Assembly: GCA_032622095.1 (NCBI GenBank)
Contig: CP136061.1
Coordinates: forward strand, 44,647,797 to 44,711,796
Source of the DNA: Siphonodentalium dalli
Lineage: Eukaryota > Mollusca > Scaphopoda > Gadilida > Siphonodentaliidae
DNA length: 64,000 nucleotides
Reading direction: 5' to 3'
Under the pieces are notes generated by a model, which searched no databases, was not told the origin of the DNA, and saw nothing but the letters and a program-made list of their open reading frames with translations. Below are positions 22,048 through 35,497 of the stretch, piece after piece; positions within the stretch are counted from its first letter, which is position 1, and each line of letters starts with the position of its first letter. The translations under genes were made by a program, and so were the position numbers.

Positions 22048-22668
22048 TATAACTAGAAGGTGACCCGACTTCGTCCGGGCTTTGATCTTGACTTGTCCAT
22101 TTTGAAGGTCAAGGTCAAGTGGGGTCGCGATTTGACCAGTCCAAAACACTACCCTGACAAAAGTACCCGACAAACGTGCCCGTCGAAATCCATCCGGTTT
22201 TACCCGATTTGACCTTGAATTTCACCTTGAATTTGAAGGTCAAGGTCAGGTCGGGGTAACGATTTGATCCGTCCAAAACACTCAGTGGACAAAAGTAACC
22301 CTATGTATAAAATTTCGTCGAAATCCCATCAAAATTGGCGATTTGACCTTGAATTGACCCGATTTCAAGGTCAATGTCACATCGCACGGGCAAATGAATA
22401 TTTTTGTGAGACTCCCCATACGAAAGTATCCCCACATACCAAGTTTCATCGAAATCCCGTGATATTCCGGCGTTTGACCTTGAAATGACCCCATTTCAAG
22501 GTCAATGTCACGTCGCACGGACAAATTAATAGGCCCATGCCACCCCCCGACCGAAAATACCACCACATACGAAGTTTCATCGAAATCGGGTCGGCCGTTT
22601 TCGAGTTCATCGCGAACACACACACACACAGACACACACACACAGATCTTCCAAAATATATAATAGAA
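22048..22668 (+). mobile_element. Tandem-core element with CA microsatellite, copy A-specific
   Basis: Starts near AACTAGAAGGTGACCCGACT with a CCGACTTCGTCCGGG near-hairpin. Three to four degenerate units of about 120 bp follow, each with TTTGACCTTGAA, TTCAAGGTCAATGTCAC and AGTTTCATCGAAATC. It closes with a CACACA-rich tract and AATATATAATAG. Core units plus a terminal microsatellite recall pearl/mini-me/Helentron-type or RTE-like 3' ends. It is absent from copy B (junction near 38,636). Class not settled. Confidence 0.6.
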
Positions 22669-22712
22669 AATACGCAGTGTACATTGAATTATAACACACT
22701 TTCCATCACTAA

Positions 22713-23246
22713 AGGGCTCTAGTTATAATTGGAGCCTGTTGGTGGTGGAAAGAGTATAATAATTCACTCGGTGAGCTCGTCGTATTTGTAAAGCCCGTCT
22801 CCACGAGTGAATTATTTCATTATTATTTTTATTTATTCTGATCGTCAAGTTGAGACATTACAGAGATGTATGGATATAATATACAATATATTTCAGTGCA
22901 GGTATACATGTATATATTATATATGGCATAATAATAGAAGATAGAAAGGTTGGACGGTATTCGGTTGTTTCAGTATATATGCCACGCGGGTGGTAATTAG
23001 CCTCGGGTGGACCTGAATATTTCTAGGACCTTCTTAATTAACACTGATAGATCACGTAATCATCGAAACCAATTGATTACTCTCTATGTACTAAATGACT
23101 GGGATTCCGTTGAATACATGTACACCACGTCATACTACATAGACTGGCAGCTTGGAGGACAAGGTCCTGAAACTAGGACGAAACTCCGCTCACCAATGCA
23201 TGTAGAATATATTAAATGCAAGTTTGTCTTAGTACTGGTTGGAAAG
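22713..23246. other. No recognisable feature (copy A)
   Basis: Contains a short inverted pair, AATTCACTCG ... CGAGTGAATT (about 22,761-22,814). The 93-codon ORF at 23,007-23,288 runs into the next MITE and is not protein-like. Copy B: 38,863-39,409. Confidence 0.5.
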
Positions 23247-23768
23247 TTAAAGATACGGGCGGCGTTGGCGGTGGGTATGCTGTTATAATATTCACCTTCG
23301 CCAAAAACCGCCATAAACAGAAAGAATAGTAAAATATAGACATACCTTGTTCTTATACCAATCAGAAATATGGCATAAACAGTTTGTTATTTTTTTTCCT
23401 TTGTTATGTAAAACAAAGCAAAAAACGTTACGTTACCATGGCTTTTGTTTATATCTTGATATGGTAAACATAAAGAGCGTTATGTGTTACTGTTTTCCTG
23501 ATATGGAAATAATAAAGAGCGTTTATATCATGTGTGTGTGATTAACCAATAGAATTGCGCTGTGTTATGTAAACAGAAGCACAACATCTGTAACACGAGC
23601 AGGCTCTTGTTTACGTACACCATATACGTCTTGACGACAATATACTATTTACGCGCTGATTATGTTTGGCATGTGAACACAACTATATATATTTTTAATA
23701 TTCCTTCTGTTGATGGCGATTTGAACAACTATGGATATTTCTGCAACGAACGCCGCCCGTCCCTTTAA
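23247..23768. mobile_element. TTAA-flanked palindromic MITE, GGGCGGCGTT family (copy A)
   Basis: Left TTAA-AGATACGGGCGGCGTT, right AACGCCGCCCGTCCCT-TTAA. The interior carries AACCGCCATAAACAGAAAGA and inverted counterparts, so the element is largely self-complementary. The same interior words occur in the element at 43,744-44,121. Confidence 0.75.
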
Positions 23769-25190
23769 CTTATAATAATAAAAAATGTCAACATTTTAAG
23801 GCTTAAATTTCCATCTGCTGTTCATTCGGTATTCGGAGGTGTTGAACATTTTGACTAACACACATACGTGAGCCTCGACCCCCCCCCCCCCCCCCCCCCC
23901 CCCCCTCGTCGTGCGTCCCCGATTAACATCTGCCGCACAGGGCGTTATGACATCTAACACACTCGGTCACATTACACCAAACTCAAATTAGTATACGGAT
24001 CGTGACCGGTCATGATTGTTCAAAGAGGGAGGGTTTCAACACGCGCGCGTGACAAGACAAGGCCCGTCTCGACTAACCTCCCTCCCACCCATTCACATGT
24101 GACTTTTTCTCACACAAACCAGTCTGTTCTATATATTCACTCCATTGATAGCTAGGTCCGCACGAACTAACTAACTAACTGTTCTCTTTATTGGCGCTGT
24201 ATACAAGTAAACACTAGATCCGCGAGCATTATTAAGTCACCTTGGTCTCCGACCACAACTATTCAAAACTATTCACGCCTACAAGTTCTAGTGCCACGTA
24301 TAGTCACGATGTCAGTGCAGGCTTCAAAAGGTACTAAAGAAATTTCACTCATTCCTAATGGCTTGTATTGTTTTGTGTCATTTATGGTAAAGAATACATA
24401 CTGCATGATATAGACAATAGTGAATGCAATTAGTTCCTAATGTATATAAAAGGCACACTCTATGTGTGGGCGCTGTCTAGACTCTTGTCTTGGTGAATGT
24501 TTAAATACTAAGACTTTTTTTGTTTCGAGGTTTATGTCATGTTCACATAAAGCTGCAAGAAAATATATCTGCAAGAACATATCATACACAAATTTACCCT
24601 GATATTTTATTGCAGCAAAGATTACACCCGTGAGAACGTGGCTGTTTAGATCGCGATGATTGAACTCAATCAGACCAGTATTAGTCGTGCTGGTTGAAGT
24701 CACTTGTTTCGGGCAAACAATATATAGACCATATTGGCAATTCATTGCATTATGAAATTTCCAACTGTTGATTTTTTTTACCGAAGTTGGGTGGTGTGAA
24801 ACACCCCGTCCCTGTCGCCATGTTGCTTCACTCATGTATAAAGTTTATGATATAATTTAATAGTACATGCATATATGGGGTGGCAAAAGTGTTTATGTTT
24901 TTGTTTTTTTTTCTTTTTTTTTAAATAGGATGATCACACCCCATCTACCACATATGAAGTTTTATAGAGTTGGGGATTTTGTTAGGTTTATGGGCCTGTG
25001 ACGTATAGCCCTTGTCTGGCTACCAGACACACATGGCTGTGGCGCCATGGGGTTTGGTGTGTCTTGCCTCACCCCCAACTACGGTTAATTTGGTCAAATG
25101 TTAGAAATTTCATACCGGATACAATACTATTTGTAAATTTTACAACAACAGTTGGTTGAAATTGTTCTCGTTGTTTGGTTTTCCAATCAG
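23769..25190. other. No convincing gene (copy A)
   Basis: Includes a poly-C run (about 23,879-23,905). A 132-codon minus-strand ORF (24,437-24,835) differs from its copy B version at four sites, all amino-acid changing, so it is probably non-coding. TCCAAC/GTTGG words near 24,760 and the GGTTTGGTGTGTCTTGCCTC end near 25,050 suggest an old transposon around the satellite. Copy B: 39,932-41,329. Confidence 0.5.
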
Positions 25191-25191
25191 C

Positions 25192-25441
25192 AATGTATGT
25201 GGAATCAATGTATGTGGAATCAATGTATGTGGAATCAATGTATGTGGAATCAATGTATGTGGAATCAATGTATGTGGAATCAATGTATGTGGAATCAATG
25301 TATGTGGAATCAATGTATGTGGAATCAATGTATGTGGAATCAATGTATGTGGAATCATTGTATGTGGAATCAATGTATGTGGAATCAATGTATGTGGAAT
25401 CAATGTATGTGGAATCATTGTATGTGGAATCATTGTATGTG
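25192..25441. repeat. 15-bp satellite, truncated at the gap (copy A)
   Basis: About 17 units of AATGTATGTGGAATC, with an A/T variant (AATGTATG / ATTGTATG). Eleven uniform units precede the first T variant at about 25,357. The array runs into the N gap, so its true length is unknown. Confidence 0.97.
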
Positions 25442-25541
25442 NNNNNNNNNNNNNNNNNNNNNNNNNNNNNNNNNNNNNNNNNNNNNNNNNNNNNNNNNNN
25501 NNNNNNNNNNNNNNNNNNNNNNNNNNNNNNNNNNNNNNNNN
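25442..25541. other. Assembly gap of exactly 100 N
   Basis: One hundred consecutive Ns, a conventional placeholder length. The left side is satellite DNA and the right side starts abruptly at the homologue of position 6,125. ORFs reported across it contain runs of X and mean nothing. Confidence 0.99.
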
Positions 25542-26079
25542 GGTTACCTTGATGAAGAATAGGAAACCCTACAATTGAGTTCAAAGAAAAAAGTACAATG
25601 AACATCGACAATTACTTCCTTCGTAAAATCTAAAATAAGTAATAAGATGCTTCAACTAACGTATGGCAGCGCCAGCAGGTGCCAGGGATAATTACATGTT
25701 CACCTGCTTGTGCCTCAGTATTCCGAGAACCACTACATATAACACCGAAGTTGGGCTACATCCCAGGTCAGATATTCTGGACTGCCATTAAAGGTCAAAT
25801 TCATCGAAGCGCATGCATTGACAATTCAACAACAGATCATTGCAAAAGTATGTAGTATGTTCATCATCTATAACATTATTCTATGTATACGCCAGCGATG
25901 GATCGAAAACTACGTTGATTGTAAGGCGAATACACAGCAGTTTATATGTTGGGTGGCGTGTGCAGTTTTGTTGATTAAGTCAAACTCGAAGTAAATGAAT
26001 CACCAGGATACCAAAAATTATAGTCAAATAATATGTGGCTGAGTACTGTCATATATTCATGTATTTCACAAGCCTTCAA

Positions 26080-26436
26080 CCCATTTTGCGCTCACTGTTA
26101 TGTGCATAATGCATAATGTTCACACATGCCGCAGCAAGTGTTTGAAACTATACATTCCTCTCGACATTCGTCGTTCACATTCTCATGTCATCTTCAAAAG
26201 ACTAAGACGCACCTCTTCAAGATTTACGCGCAACAACTCGCCGTAGATATGGACAAACTAGCCGTATAGATAGGGACATTGCATCATGCTCCGAATCCAT
26301 ATATTTACTTGTGGTGTGATTCTATATCTTCTAATGTTTGTACATGTTTATAACCCGCATATTTTGAGTCCCAATCGCTTCGATCCACACCAGGGATGAA
26401 GCGGTATATAAATGCTATATATTATTATTATAATGT
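26080..26436 (+). mobile_element. Decayed LINE 3' end (copy B)
   Basis: Counterpart of 6,680-7,050. It differs by a 21-bp deletion in the GTAGATATGGACAAA tandem stretch and a slightly longer ATT tail. Confidence 0.45.
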
Positions 26437-26539
26437 TGGTTATTAGTGACATTGTCAAAACAAAATCACGATTCGTCCATCTCATTCTGTGTTTTGATAT
26501 GCGAATTTCGAACCGGGTTGATTCTCGTACTTGCGAACC

Positions 26540-26712
<173 letters not shown>

Positions 26713-26912
26713 TATCTATACCCTCTATCGCCCGAACAATTCGACTTGCCTCTGCACTAGCACTCGGTTGCCTCTTTTGTCTTCCTCTCTCCCTCCCTCT
26801 TTCTCTCGATCTCCCCCTCTTTGTCTCGATTTGCCATCCATATCTCTCGCCCCACTCTTGGTTGCATGAGCCTCTGTAATTCCTACATGCTTATGCACTC
26901 CCTCTCTACTAG

Positions 26913-27191
26913 ATCATGTCATGAATCTCTGACGGAAAAATTTATAATATTGAACAAAGAACGCAGGGAAATTATTTCTTTGTTAGTATCCTGTCCCTTA
27001 ATAAACTATTGCACAGTATATAGGGTTGGTCCCAGTTCGAGATTGCATGAGTTTTATGACTTTTGTGAGTATATATCGCAATAAACATTGAATTAGTTCC
27101 CGTGAGAAATTCCAGGAACATCAAAAAGTTCCCAGATTTTGAACTGATGATCTTTACGGGCGTAGCCTGAGCATTCGACCATTTCATCATG
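26913..27191. mobile_element. Dispersed MITE-like repeat, GGCTACGCCCGTA family (copy B)
   Basis: Allelic counterpart of 7,434-7,712, nearly identical. Confidence 0.45.
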
Positions 27192-28416
27192 GCTAAAACT
27201 GGCGTCACCTCAGAGGCGGGTCATGACCGCCAACCACCTGTTTGCATGGGAAAGCATTCCCCGCCTTATGGTGACCTAGTTTACCGCATCATCCACGTGG
27301 TATTTTACTACGACCCACTTCAACAAGTGTCAGTTGTAAAACGGTAGGAGGTTGTATAGCGGTGTACAGACCCATTCAAGCAGACCCCACCTGTCTATTG
27401 TCGCGCGCTGTGTGTATACAAAAATAGTGCTTCCATTCAGCCTAAACGACCGCGCATGCGGTCCAGTTCACAATACTAGACATGTGTTCCGGGGTCAAAT
27501 CCAATCTTCTTATTATTTGCAATTAAAAGCAAGAATAGGTGGGCTATGTTTGGCAAACAATTTTTCTGTAAATTGTCGCTATGACAATTCCCCCCGCTGA
27601 GTCCCATCTGTTTGTGTTCGTCCCGTTTAAGTGACCGACTTACAGACAGTACGTATTGGAATATGTTGAAGTGGTTTTGACATCTCCGAGACACAATGCT
27701 GATTGTTTGGCATTTCAATGCATGCCACGATTCTAATTGTCGTAATCGGCCCTATGCCAACAGATTGGAGACAATAAACATAATGATTATGATGTCTTGA
27801 TGCATTAAAGTGTGATTGTTCTGCTGCAATAGTGCACCGAGGTACAGTAATGACACGGTTTGTCATACGCTAAAACATTTTTGGCGGAATCGACAGAAGT
27901 CATTCATATCCGTTTGTGGAATGTCGTAAATGATGAAATAACGTCCACGTGGACAGCGTGTGAATCTAGCTGTTCCGACCACAGAAGAAACCGTTTGCAT
28001 TGAAATTTTGACAATAAGATGAATCACATCAAGTGAATATTCACAATATTTGGGATAAGATCATCATACGAGCTGCGAATGAACTGTCTCATATGTATTC
28101 AAATTCATACCATATAATTTATTCAATTCCCACGCTTTAAATTCTCAAAATTCAGTCCCTAACGCTTCCATGGTGGATTTTAGTGATGTATATATATAAT
28201 TCGTATGCACAAAATTCCACCCATGCAGTAGTGAGTCAGATATGTTATAATCCCAAACAACGATGCTGCAACAGTTTTCGTTGGGTTCTTTAGTCGTCGA
28301 CGGGGATAAATAAAACGTATCATATACATATATGTGCGACCGCTAATCATGTGAAACGTTCTCCTCAATCTAAACTAGTCCATTATTAAAATTTAGGATT
28401 TTGGTGGAATCCAGTG

Positions 28417-29122
28417 AGTCATTCGTGTTTGTGGAATGTCGTAAATCACGAAATGAAGTACCGGCGGACAGCGTGTGAATCTACTTCAATCTAGCTGCTC
28501 CGACCACAAGTTACCAATAGAAACGGGACGGTGGACCAATACCAACCGGGATGATCGCACTTGCGTGTTATGTGATACAGGGTTAATTGGTGACGAATTT
28601 CACTACCTTCTCGTATGTAAAAAAAATGACCAACGTCCGGCGCAGATTGTTACCAATGTTAACTGGCCGACGCCCTAATACAATATTGATGAGTGATTTA
28701 CTTAACGACGACAATGTAACACATCTCCGCAAGTTGTGCGTATTTATTAAGATTGTAAATCGAGAAATGACCGAATAACTCAGCTAGACAATAAGTCGAA
28801 CAAGCAATGTCAAAATTTATGCAAGAACAGTACCGATATACGCATACACATAGTTATTGATAAATAATTATAAATAAGTATATGTAGGCATATACAATAA
28901 ATATATTTAGTTGTATATGCTTATATATATTTACAATATGCATATATATGTTATAGTATTATACATCTATGTAACGATGAAGGTTATGTAATATAATCCA
29001 TGTATACAACTTTTGTCAACCGGAAGCTCACATGTTTATGTACATATTGTATATATTTAAATTGTTATTATCTCCATACCTATGTATGTATAGGTTTATG
29101 AGAAATAAACTGATTGAAGAAA
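28417..29122 (+). mobile_element. LINE 3' end with frameshifted RT C-terminus (copy B)
   Basis: Allelic counterpart of 8,940-9,646, with the same frameshift near 28,620 and IETGRW where copy A has IEPGRW. The shared frameshift shows the decay predates the split of the two copies. Confidence 0.72.
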
Positions 29123-29727
29123 CAGTTTGGCTTTGGATTGTTGACAATATATAAAGATGACTCACGTTAGATAATGTCATGAATATCTGCTCTGTCTATA
29201 ACGCTCGTAGAGATCATATTACGCCATCGGAACTTTTTTATGTCCCAACAAGGGTCGAAAGTCAAAAATCAGCATACGTGCCTGCAAATTTTTTCCGACT
29301 CCCCCCTGGTTTATAACACCATATAGTAACCAGGTTTTGTACTTGGTGAATATGATCTCTATACGGGTGGAGTTGGCCAGTCTGGAGTAAACTACATATA
29401 CCCACATAAAAAATATAGTATGTTTACAAAAAGCATGGATCTATAGACTCACATTAATACAGATCAACGCGATTTGACACCATAAAACTACAATCTATAC
29501 CAGAAAATAATTAGAACGTGACAATGAGTCCATTAATATTGGATGTTCTGATGTTCAGAAATCGACTTTCAAAAGGTGAACATTTAATATGGTTTTTGAC
29601 TTTGTATTGGTCTATTGCAAAAATTCCAATGAATTGATCTTATAAAGGGCGCCCGTGGTTCTATCGTTCAAAGTGATAATATAGAGCGTTATCGATTATG
29701 AGCATTTATATGATAATTTTCGACGTA

Positions 29728-29968
29728 TTAAAAGGGAACTGTAAACTAAATCCGGCCATGTATGGGCCCATTTCATTTTATACTCAACAGCATATATATG
29801 CCACAAATGAATTAATTTGAGCCATGAATTAGTACAAAATAAACTCTTGTGCGATATTAATGATGCAAACGACATGGTAATTATAATGAAAATGAATTTA
29901 TGACTGGAGAATTTATAACAGAAGATGGTCCCATAAATGGCCGGATTTAGTGTACAGTACCCTTTTAA
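29728..29968. mobile_element. TTAA-flanked MITE (T2/Kolobok-like), copy B
   Basis: Allelic counterpart of 10,251-10,491; same ends, same length. Confidence 0.75.
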
Positions 29969-30678
29969 ATTGTGGATTGCCTTTGTGAAATGAATGGTGG
30001 TGATTGGACGTATATATTCGTGTTCTTTTTCCTGATTTCTGAAGTATTTAGTGACACATCGGACATATAGCTATAATACTTATATAATAGCCTCCAGTCA
30101 CACTTTTGAAGGTTTTGTTTACATGGCAGTATATTATATACCTTTTTTATTTTATGGTGGGTTTTGGGAGAGCATTGTGCATTCCGCCGAGAGGAGCGGT
30201 GGACCATTGTTCCAACACCACTGCGTGTGTAAGAGCTTCGTTGGTGGAAATAATCTTTTGTGTTTGAAACAAACTCGATCCGAATCTATTATCAGTTGGC
30301 GCCACCCCGCTTACCCAATGCCAGTGAAATTGTGGTGATGCTCAGAAGCGTTTGTCTATGAAATACGCCATGTCACTAACTCGCGGCCATATTGGATCTA
30401 TTGGATATGTAAGCGTCTCAGCCAACGCCGTGTATATATACATTTTGCATACATTTTTCACCTTCTCTTTGTTAAAAAGGCATAAAGCTGTAGTTTTTTC
30501 ATGAGTTATAAAAGATCTTCAACTCGTTATGTTGGGATGAAACTCGTTTGATACATTTGATCCACAACTTATCTACGACTGGTGAATCAAATTTATCAAA
30601 CTCGTTTCATAAAATCTTATATCAATGGAGATCATATCTATATATAGCGGTTTCAAGCCTCTGTAAAATGCATGGGTC

Positions 30679-30802
30679 AACCGGGTATGAGAGTCGGAGT
30701 ATTAACGATGGTAACCGGGTATGAGAGTCGGAGTATTAACGATGGTAACCGGGTATGAGAGTCGGAGTATTAACGATGGTATTAACGGGGTATTAACGAT
30801 GG
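30679..30802. repeat. 34-bp minisatellite, about 3 copies (copy B)
   Basis: Allelic to 12,045-12,669 but with a 34-bp unit that includes AACCGGG, and only the GTCGGAG variant. The unit structure, not only the copy number, differs between the copies. Confidence 0.9.
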
Positions 30803-30996
30803 TAAAGTTATCTTGATTTCGTTTATTGCATACATTTGAAAACGCTAAACATCGCATTCAGCCAATACGTACACGATTTGATATCAATGTATACTTAATC
30901 GGGGTTCACGATTAGATAGCGATTGATATTAAATCGCAATAACACGTGACACGCGAGGTTATGCTTGAGTATGGTTATTGACGAAATAACGGAGTT

Positions 30997-31255
30997 GTTT
31001 GAAGAAGTGCTTTTAACTAATTTTAAAGAGCGTTTTTGTGGACGTTTGAAGAAGTGCTTTTAACTAATTTTAAAGAGCGTTTTTGTGGACGTTTGAAGAA
31101 GTGCTTTTAACTAATTTTAAAGAGCGTTTTTGTGGACGTTTGAAGAAGTGCTTTTAACTAATTTTAAAGAGCGTTTTTGTGGACGTTTGAAGAAGTGCTT
31201 TTAACTAATTTTAAAGAGCGTTTTTGTGGACGTTTGAAGAAGTGCTTTTAAATTG
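30997..31255. repeat. 47-bp minisatellite, about 5.5 copies (copy B)
   Basis: Allelic to 12,864-13,170, one unit shorter. Confidence 0.95.
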
Positions 31256-34095
31256 CAAAAGTCCATGTAGTATTTTATGTACTTACCGAGCCATATTCAT
31301 CTCCAGAACGTGAAAACAGAGGGCAATTACCAGGTTTATTTTTAGACGCTCTTCAAATATATAAATATCTAATTTCTCTCCAAGGACAATTTTAACATAC
31401 GTTTTCTTTGAAATATATTGACTGTAAAGTACTGAAAAAAATAAAAGATCGTAAAATATGCATACAAATATTCTCAGGTTCATGGAAAGTATGACGCAGA
31501 GCATCCGCTGTATGGAACTGTGTCACAATGGTGTCCCACTGACGGATAACCCGCTCATATCAATACTAAATCTCAGTCACATGTGCCATATGTTTCTTGA
31601 ACAAAAGACACCAACCAGACGAAAGCTATTAGCGACACAGGTGTACAATTTACTCATTTACAACAAACACAAATGTTAGCAATTTACAGAAACATATGGA
31701 CATTCACTGCCGGGATAGAGATTTCCTTGTGGGATATTTTTGAAATAAAATCGTCGTTTATAACTATTGGTACCGTCCTTCACTGTATAATCGTTTGTCT
31801 GGTTCTTCGACCACACATCTTGTTCTCTGAATTAAGAGCTGCATCTGATTCTACAATTCCACATATTATAATTCGAGAGTCTCGCACAGAAAGGGGCTAA
31901 ATCAATACCGACAATGAAGGGGGGTTACCCCTTTCTGCATGCGACCATTATATACTCTATGTATCCAATGAATTTGCGTCTATGGCACATGCAACTGACA
32001 AATTTGCGTGGCATTATTGATATCACTCTTTATTATTTTCAGCTTACCAGAAAAAAGGAACATTTTTAAATATTTGCAATTATAATAATTCGTATGACAC
32101 AGACATCGCGAAAAAAAAAAACACAATCATTACTGAGAACGCTCTTTATTATCTACTGCTTGGGGGGAGATTGGACGCCCTTTACCGGAGAACAGCATTG
32201 GAATGTTTGCTCGCTTGACACAAACACAAACGAGTTAAATCCACTCGGCGGTTTGCGCTCCAAAATACACCTAATTATATTCGCTTTTGAAATTTTCCCG
32301 GTATCGAAATAAGATCGATAATTACTTAAACTACATTTCTGCGCGCATTATTTGTCCCAGAAAGACGTATTGAAGTAATAAAAAATACAACATTGAAGTG
32401 TTTCGGTCCCAAACAAACAACAGCAATGTGAACGGCATTGAACAGAAAAGGGCGCTCCGCGTTAGTCTATTCCTGATATGGAAGAAATAAAGAGCGTTTC
32501 TTTTACTTCTATCCGAAAAATTTAAAAACAACAACTGGAAAATGGTTGTGACGATGGCAAATAAATTTCATAGCATATGAAGATGGTATATATCAATATG
32601 TCTTGTGTTTATCAACCTATTGTGGACAGGCGAATATATTACACATGTACAGAATGATTCATATTCACTGGTGATAACTGTTCAGATTGTAACTTCAACC
32701 TATGGCTGTGTGTTGAACTTATTATTATAATATTTCGTAAGGGAGCAACTCGTTAATGAATATTTAGCAAAGAAGTTGTGCTAATTGCAGGTGATATGCG
32801 GAAGAAAGCTGTGAAAAATACATTGTATTGTGGCAACAGTAAAATTGTCAGTCATATATATCTGCAATCTGGTCAGCATAATTTCTGTCGGTAACATATA
32901 TATAGAGTATATATAGCCGCCAGATAATGTGAAAACCACAAACAAAGGGCGTTTAGAGGCTGCTTATATAAACTGGTTCAGAATCCGGATCCGGGTTCGC
33001 AAAAAAATATTCATTTCTGACGAATGCGTGTCTGAATCCGGAATCCGGGGTTTATCTATAGACCGGATACGAGGGTGATGGCTGTGCATGCATTCATTCA
33101 GGTCATCGTTTGTTTGAGAGAAGCTCCTCGCCATTATGTTGGGGTCTACCATCCGTTTAGTCCACACACGTTGACACCAGGCACATGTATACAACGTAAT
33201 CCCAGCCACTGGATACATTATTATTATTGTCGCATGCCGCACGTGGAATACAATAAGCAGGAACTGCTTCAAGTTGTTACGTACACGACGTCAAGGATGC
33301 ACTTCGGGTGATGCCCATATAAACTTTACCGGGTTTCCGATCAGACTTAGATTACAATAAGGTAGCTACAATATCAATGGTATTGTCGCAATCACAGATT
33401 AACCCTTTCATTACGGGAGCTGCGCTGGCGCATCATTAAAGACCCTGAGAAGTTTGGAGTTTGGGATGATACACGGGGAGATTTGAAAGGGCTGACAGCC
33501 CTCTCCTACAACCCACTTTTGGATGCTATGATTCCGCTGAAGAGCGTTTATGGGGTTTGTGAGTTTGTAAGTAGATTACTATCTGCCCATGCACAGTAGA
33601 TGTTTGCCTACTGTGCATGGGGTGGGATGCTACCGCAGCAAGAAGCAAAGACCCCCTCCATTCCGAACCTGGACCGGCTATTAAGACTTACCTTGATTCT
33701 AAGAGTTTTGTGTGTTGATATATATATTATTTTGAGTTATGGATGGTTGTAATATCGTGTTCTATTTTGTGCTTGTATATGGACTCCAGTTGCCTTAGTA
33801 TGTTGTATTCCGGGCTTGTACTACGGGCTCAACGCTAGGAAAAGGGTGCAATGCCAGCCGGTTGACAAAAGGTCGGTCGGGGCTCCTCAACTCTTGATGG
33901 TGCAATGCCCGCCTTTCACACATGTGCGAGTGGCAGAACCCGTTGACCTGGTTGTGTAATGCGGTCGCGGACTGAGGAAGCATCTGAGGCCAGACTGGGT
34001 CGCTTAGTGTGTTTTCGGAAGGTTTGGAGTGTTACGTTGTGTTTCCGATTTATCTGTCCCACCCGTCCTCCCATAGTCACGGGGGTGTGACTAAA

Positions 34096-34975
34096 CACCG
34101 CCCGGACCAGTCCGGACCGCCCCTGTGGAGTATAGGGGTGATTTTAGTGGCAATATATGTGCATGGGGTGTCATGGAAACCCACTCACGCACGGACAGGG
34201 GTCACAGAAGTGTCGCTATTAACCCTCAAAATGCCGGCATCGGCGAATATGTTCGCCGCGAACGAAGCTAACAGCCCGGACCGCCCCTGTTGCGTCTAGG
34301 GGTGATTTTAGTGGCCATATCTGTGTGTGGGTGTCGTCGAAACACACATACACACGGAGGGTGGTCACGGCCCAACAGAAGTACCTATATTAACCCCTAA
34401 ACTTGCCAGATTCAGCCAGAATTACAAATGTGTGCCCCCAATAAAAAAAAAACTCACCGACCCCCGTATCGCCCTCGTACAGCTAATAAATCCTTACATA
34501 TATGTTGCGGAACTACCCTCGACTACACTCACGAAGAAACAAGGGCGAATCGCCGACTCAAGCCGGGCAATTAACCCCAAAAATGCCGCTGTCGCCGAAT
34601 ATGTTTACCGCTAACGAAGCTAACAGCCCGGACCAGCCCGGACCGTCCCTGTTACGTCTATAGGGGTGATTTTAGTGTCCATATCTGTGCACTGGTGTCA
34701 ATGAAACCCACATACGCACGGAGGGTGGTCACGGTCAAACAGAAGTGCCGATATTAACCCCATAACTTGTTAGATTCAGCCAGAATTATAAAATTGGGGC
34801 CTTCAATAAAAAAAAACTTACCCGCGTAATGCCCTCGTATTTCAAATAAATTCTTACATATATATTGCGGAACTACCCTCGACTACACTCACGAAGAAAC
34901 AAAATGGCGGCATTTTGGGGGGTAATTTCCAGGCTGTCTAGTCACACCCGGTCACCGGCGCGGGTGAAAGCGTGT
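34096..34975 (+). repeat. Composite GC-rich dispersed repeat (copy B)
   Basis: Counterpart of 16,031-16,860, with small indels such as an extra GGACCAGCCC unit. Confidence 0.75.
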
Positions 34976-35054
34976 ATTTGCAAATTTGTATATATATAGG
35001 CAGTTGTTAGTGGTTTTGAGAGAGATAATTATTCGACGACTTATACTACGACTA

Positions 35055-35125
35055 CGACAAGCGTTCTCTTATATATGCGAGTCGACCATAAGTTGCCTCG
35101 CATATATACGAGAATTCATTTGCCT
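35055..35125. mobile_element. Uninterrupted hairpin (copy B) hit by the MITE in copy A
   Basis: CTCTTATATATGCGAGTCGA ... CCTCGCATATATACGAG forms a stem like those in the piggyBac-like MITE at 35,498. In copy A the same hairpin is split into 16,955-16,967 and 17,626-17,665. Confidence 0.75.
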
Positions 35126-35497
35126 GACAATTTTGTTATCATTTGTTATAAATGTTTCTTACATTCTTCAACAATTTTTATCATGTTTTATAATTTTTTC
35201 TTTTCTTACATTCTGTAACAATTTTCATCATTTTTTATATTTGTTTCTTACATTCAAGTAACAATTTTTATCATTTTGTCTTATATTCATTAACAATTTT
35301 ATTATTTAAAAAAAATTCTTACATTCTTTAACAATTGTTTTCGCAAAAAATCAGGAGGTTGTGTCTATTTAACCATTTATTTTTGCCACATGCAGCATTG
35401 TTATTATCAAGCAGCTGGATAACGTATACATTTTCATTCCTGACCAATTTTTAGTATTCAACGTCATTGTTACTATACAATGTGGTCTCCATTTTCC

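Larger units (their letters stand above)
6125..25441 (+). repeat. Copy A of the locus repeated at 25,542-43,375
   Basis: From 6,125 the sequence matches 25,542 onward in the same order and orientation, with scattered single-base differences (roughly 1-2% by eye) and several large indels. Copy A ends inside the 15-bp satellite exactly at the 100-N gap. It carries extra segments absent from copy B: 10,923-11,764, 16,968-17,625, 19,117-19,903 and about 22,048-22,668. The boundary pattern favours allelic contigs over a true tandem duplication. Confidence 0.93.

Noticed and set aside
24437-24835. 132-codon minus-strand ORF present in both copies
   Set aside because: The four differences I found between the copies all change the amino acid, and it overlaps transposon-like words; no sign of coding constraint.
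25069-25611. ORFs across the N gap
   Set aside because: They contain runs of X from the 100 Ns plus satellite translation.
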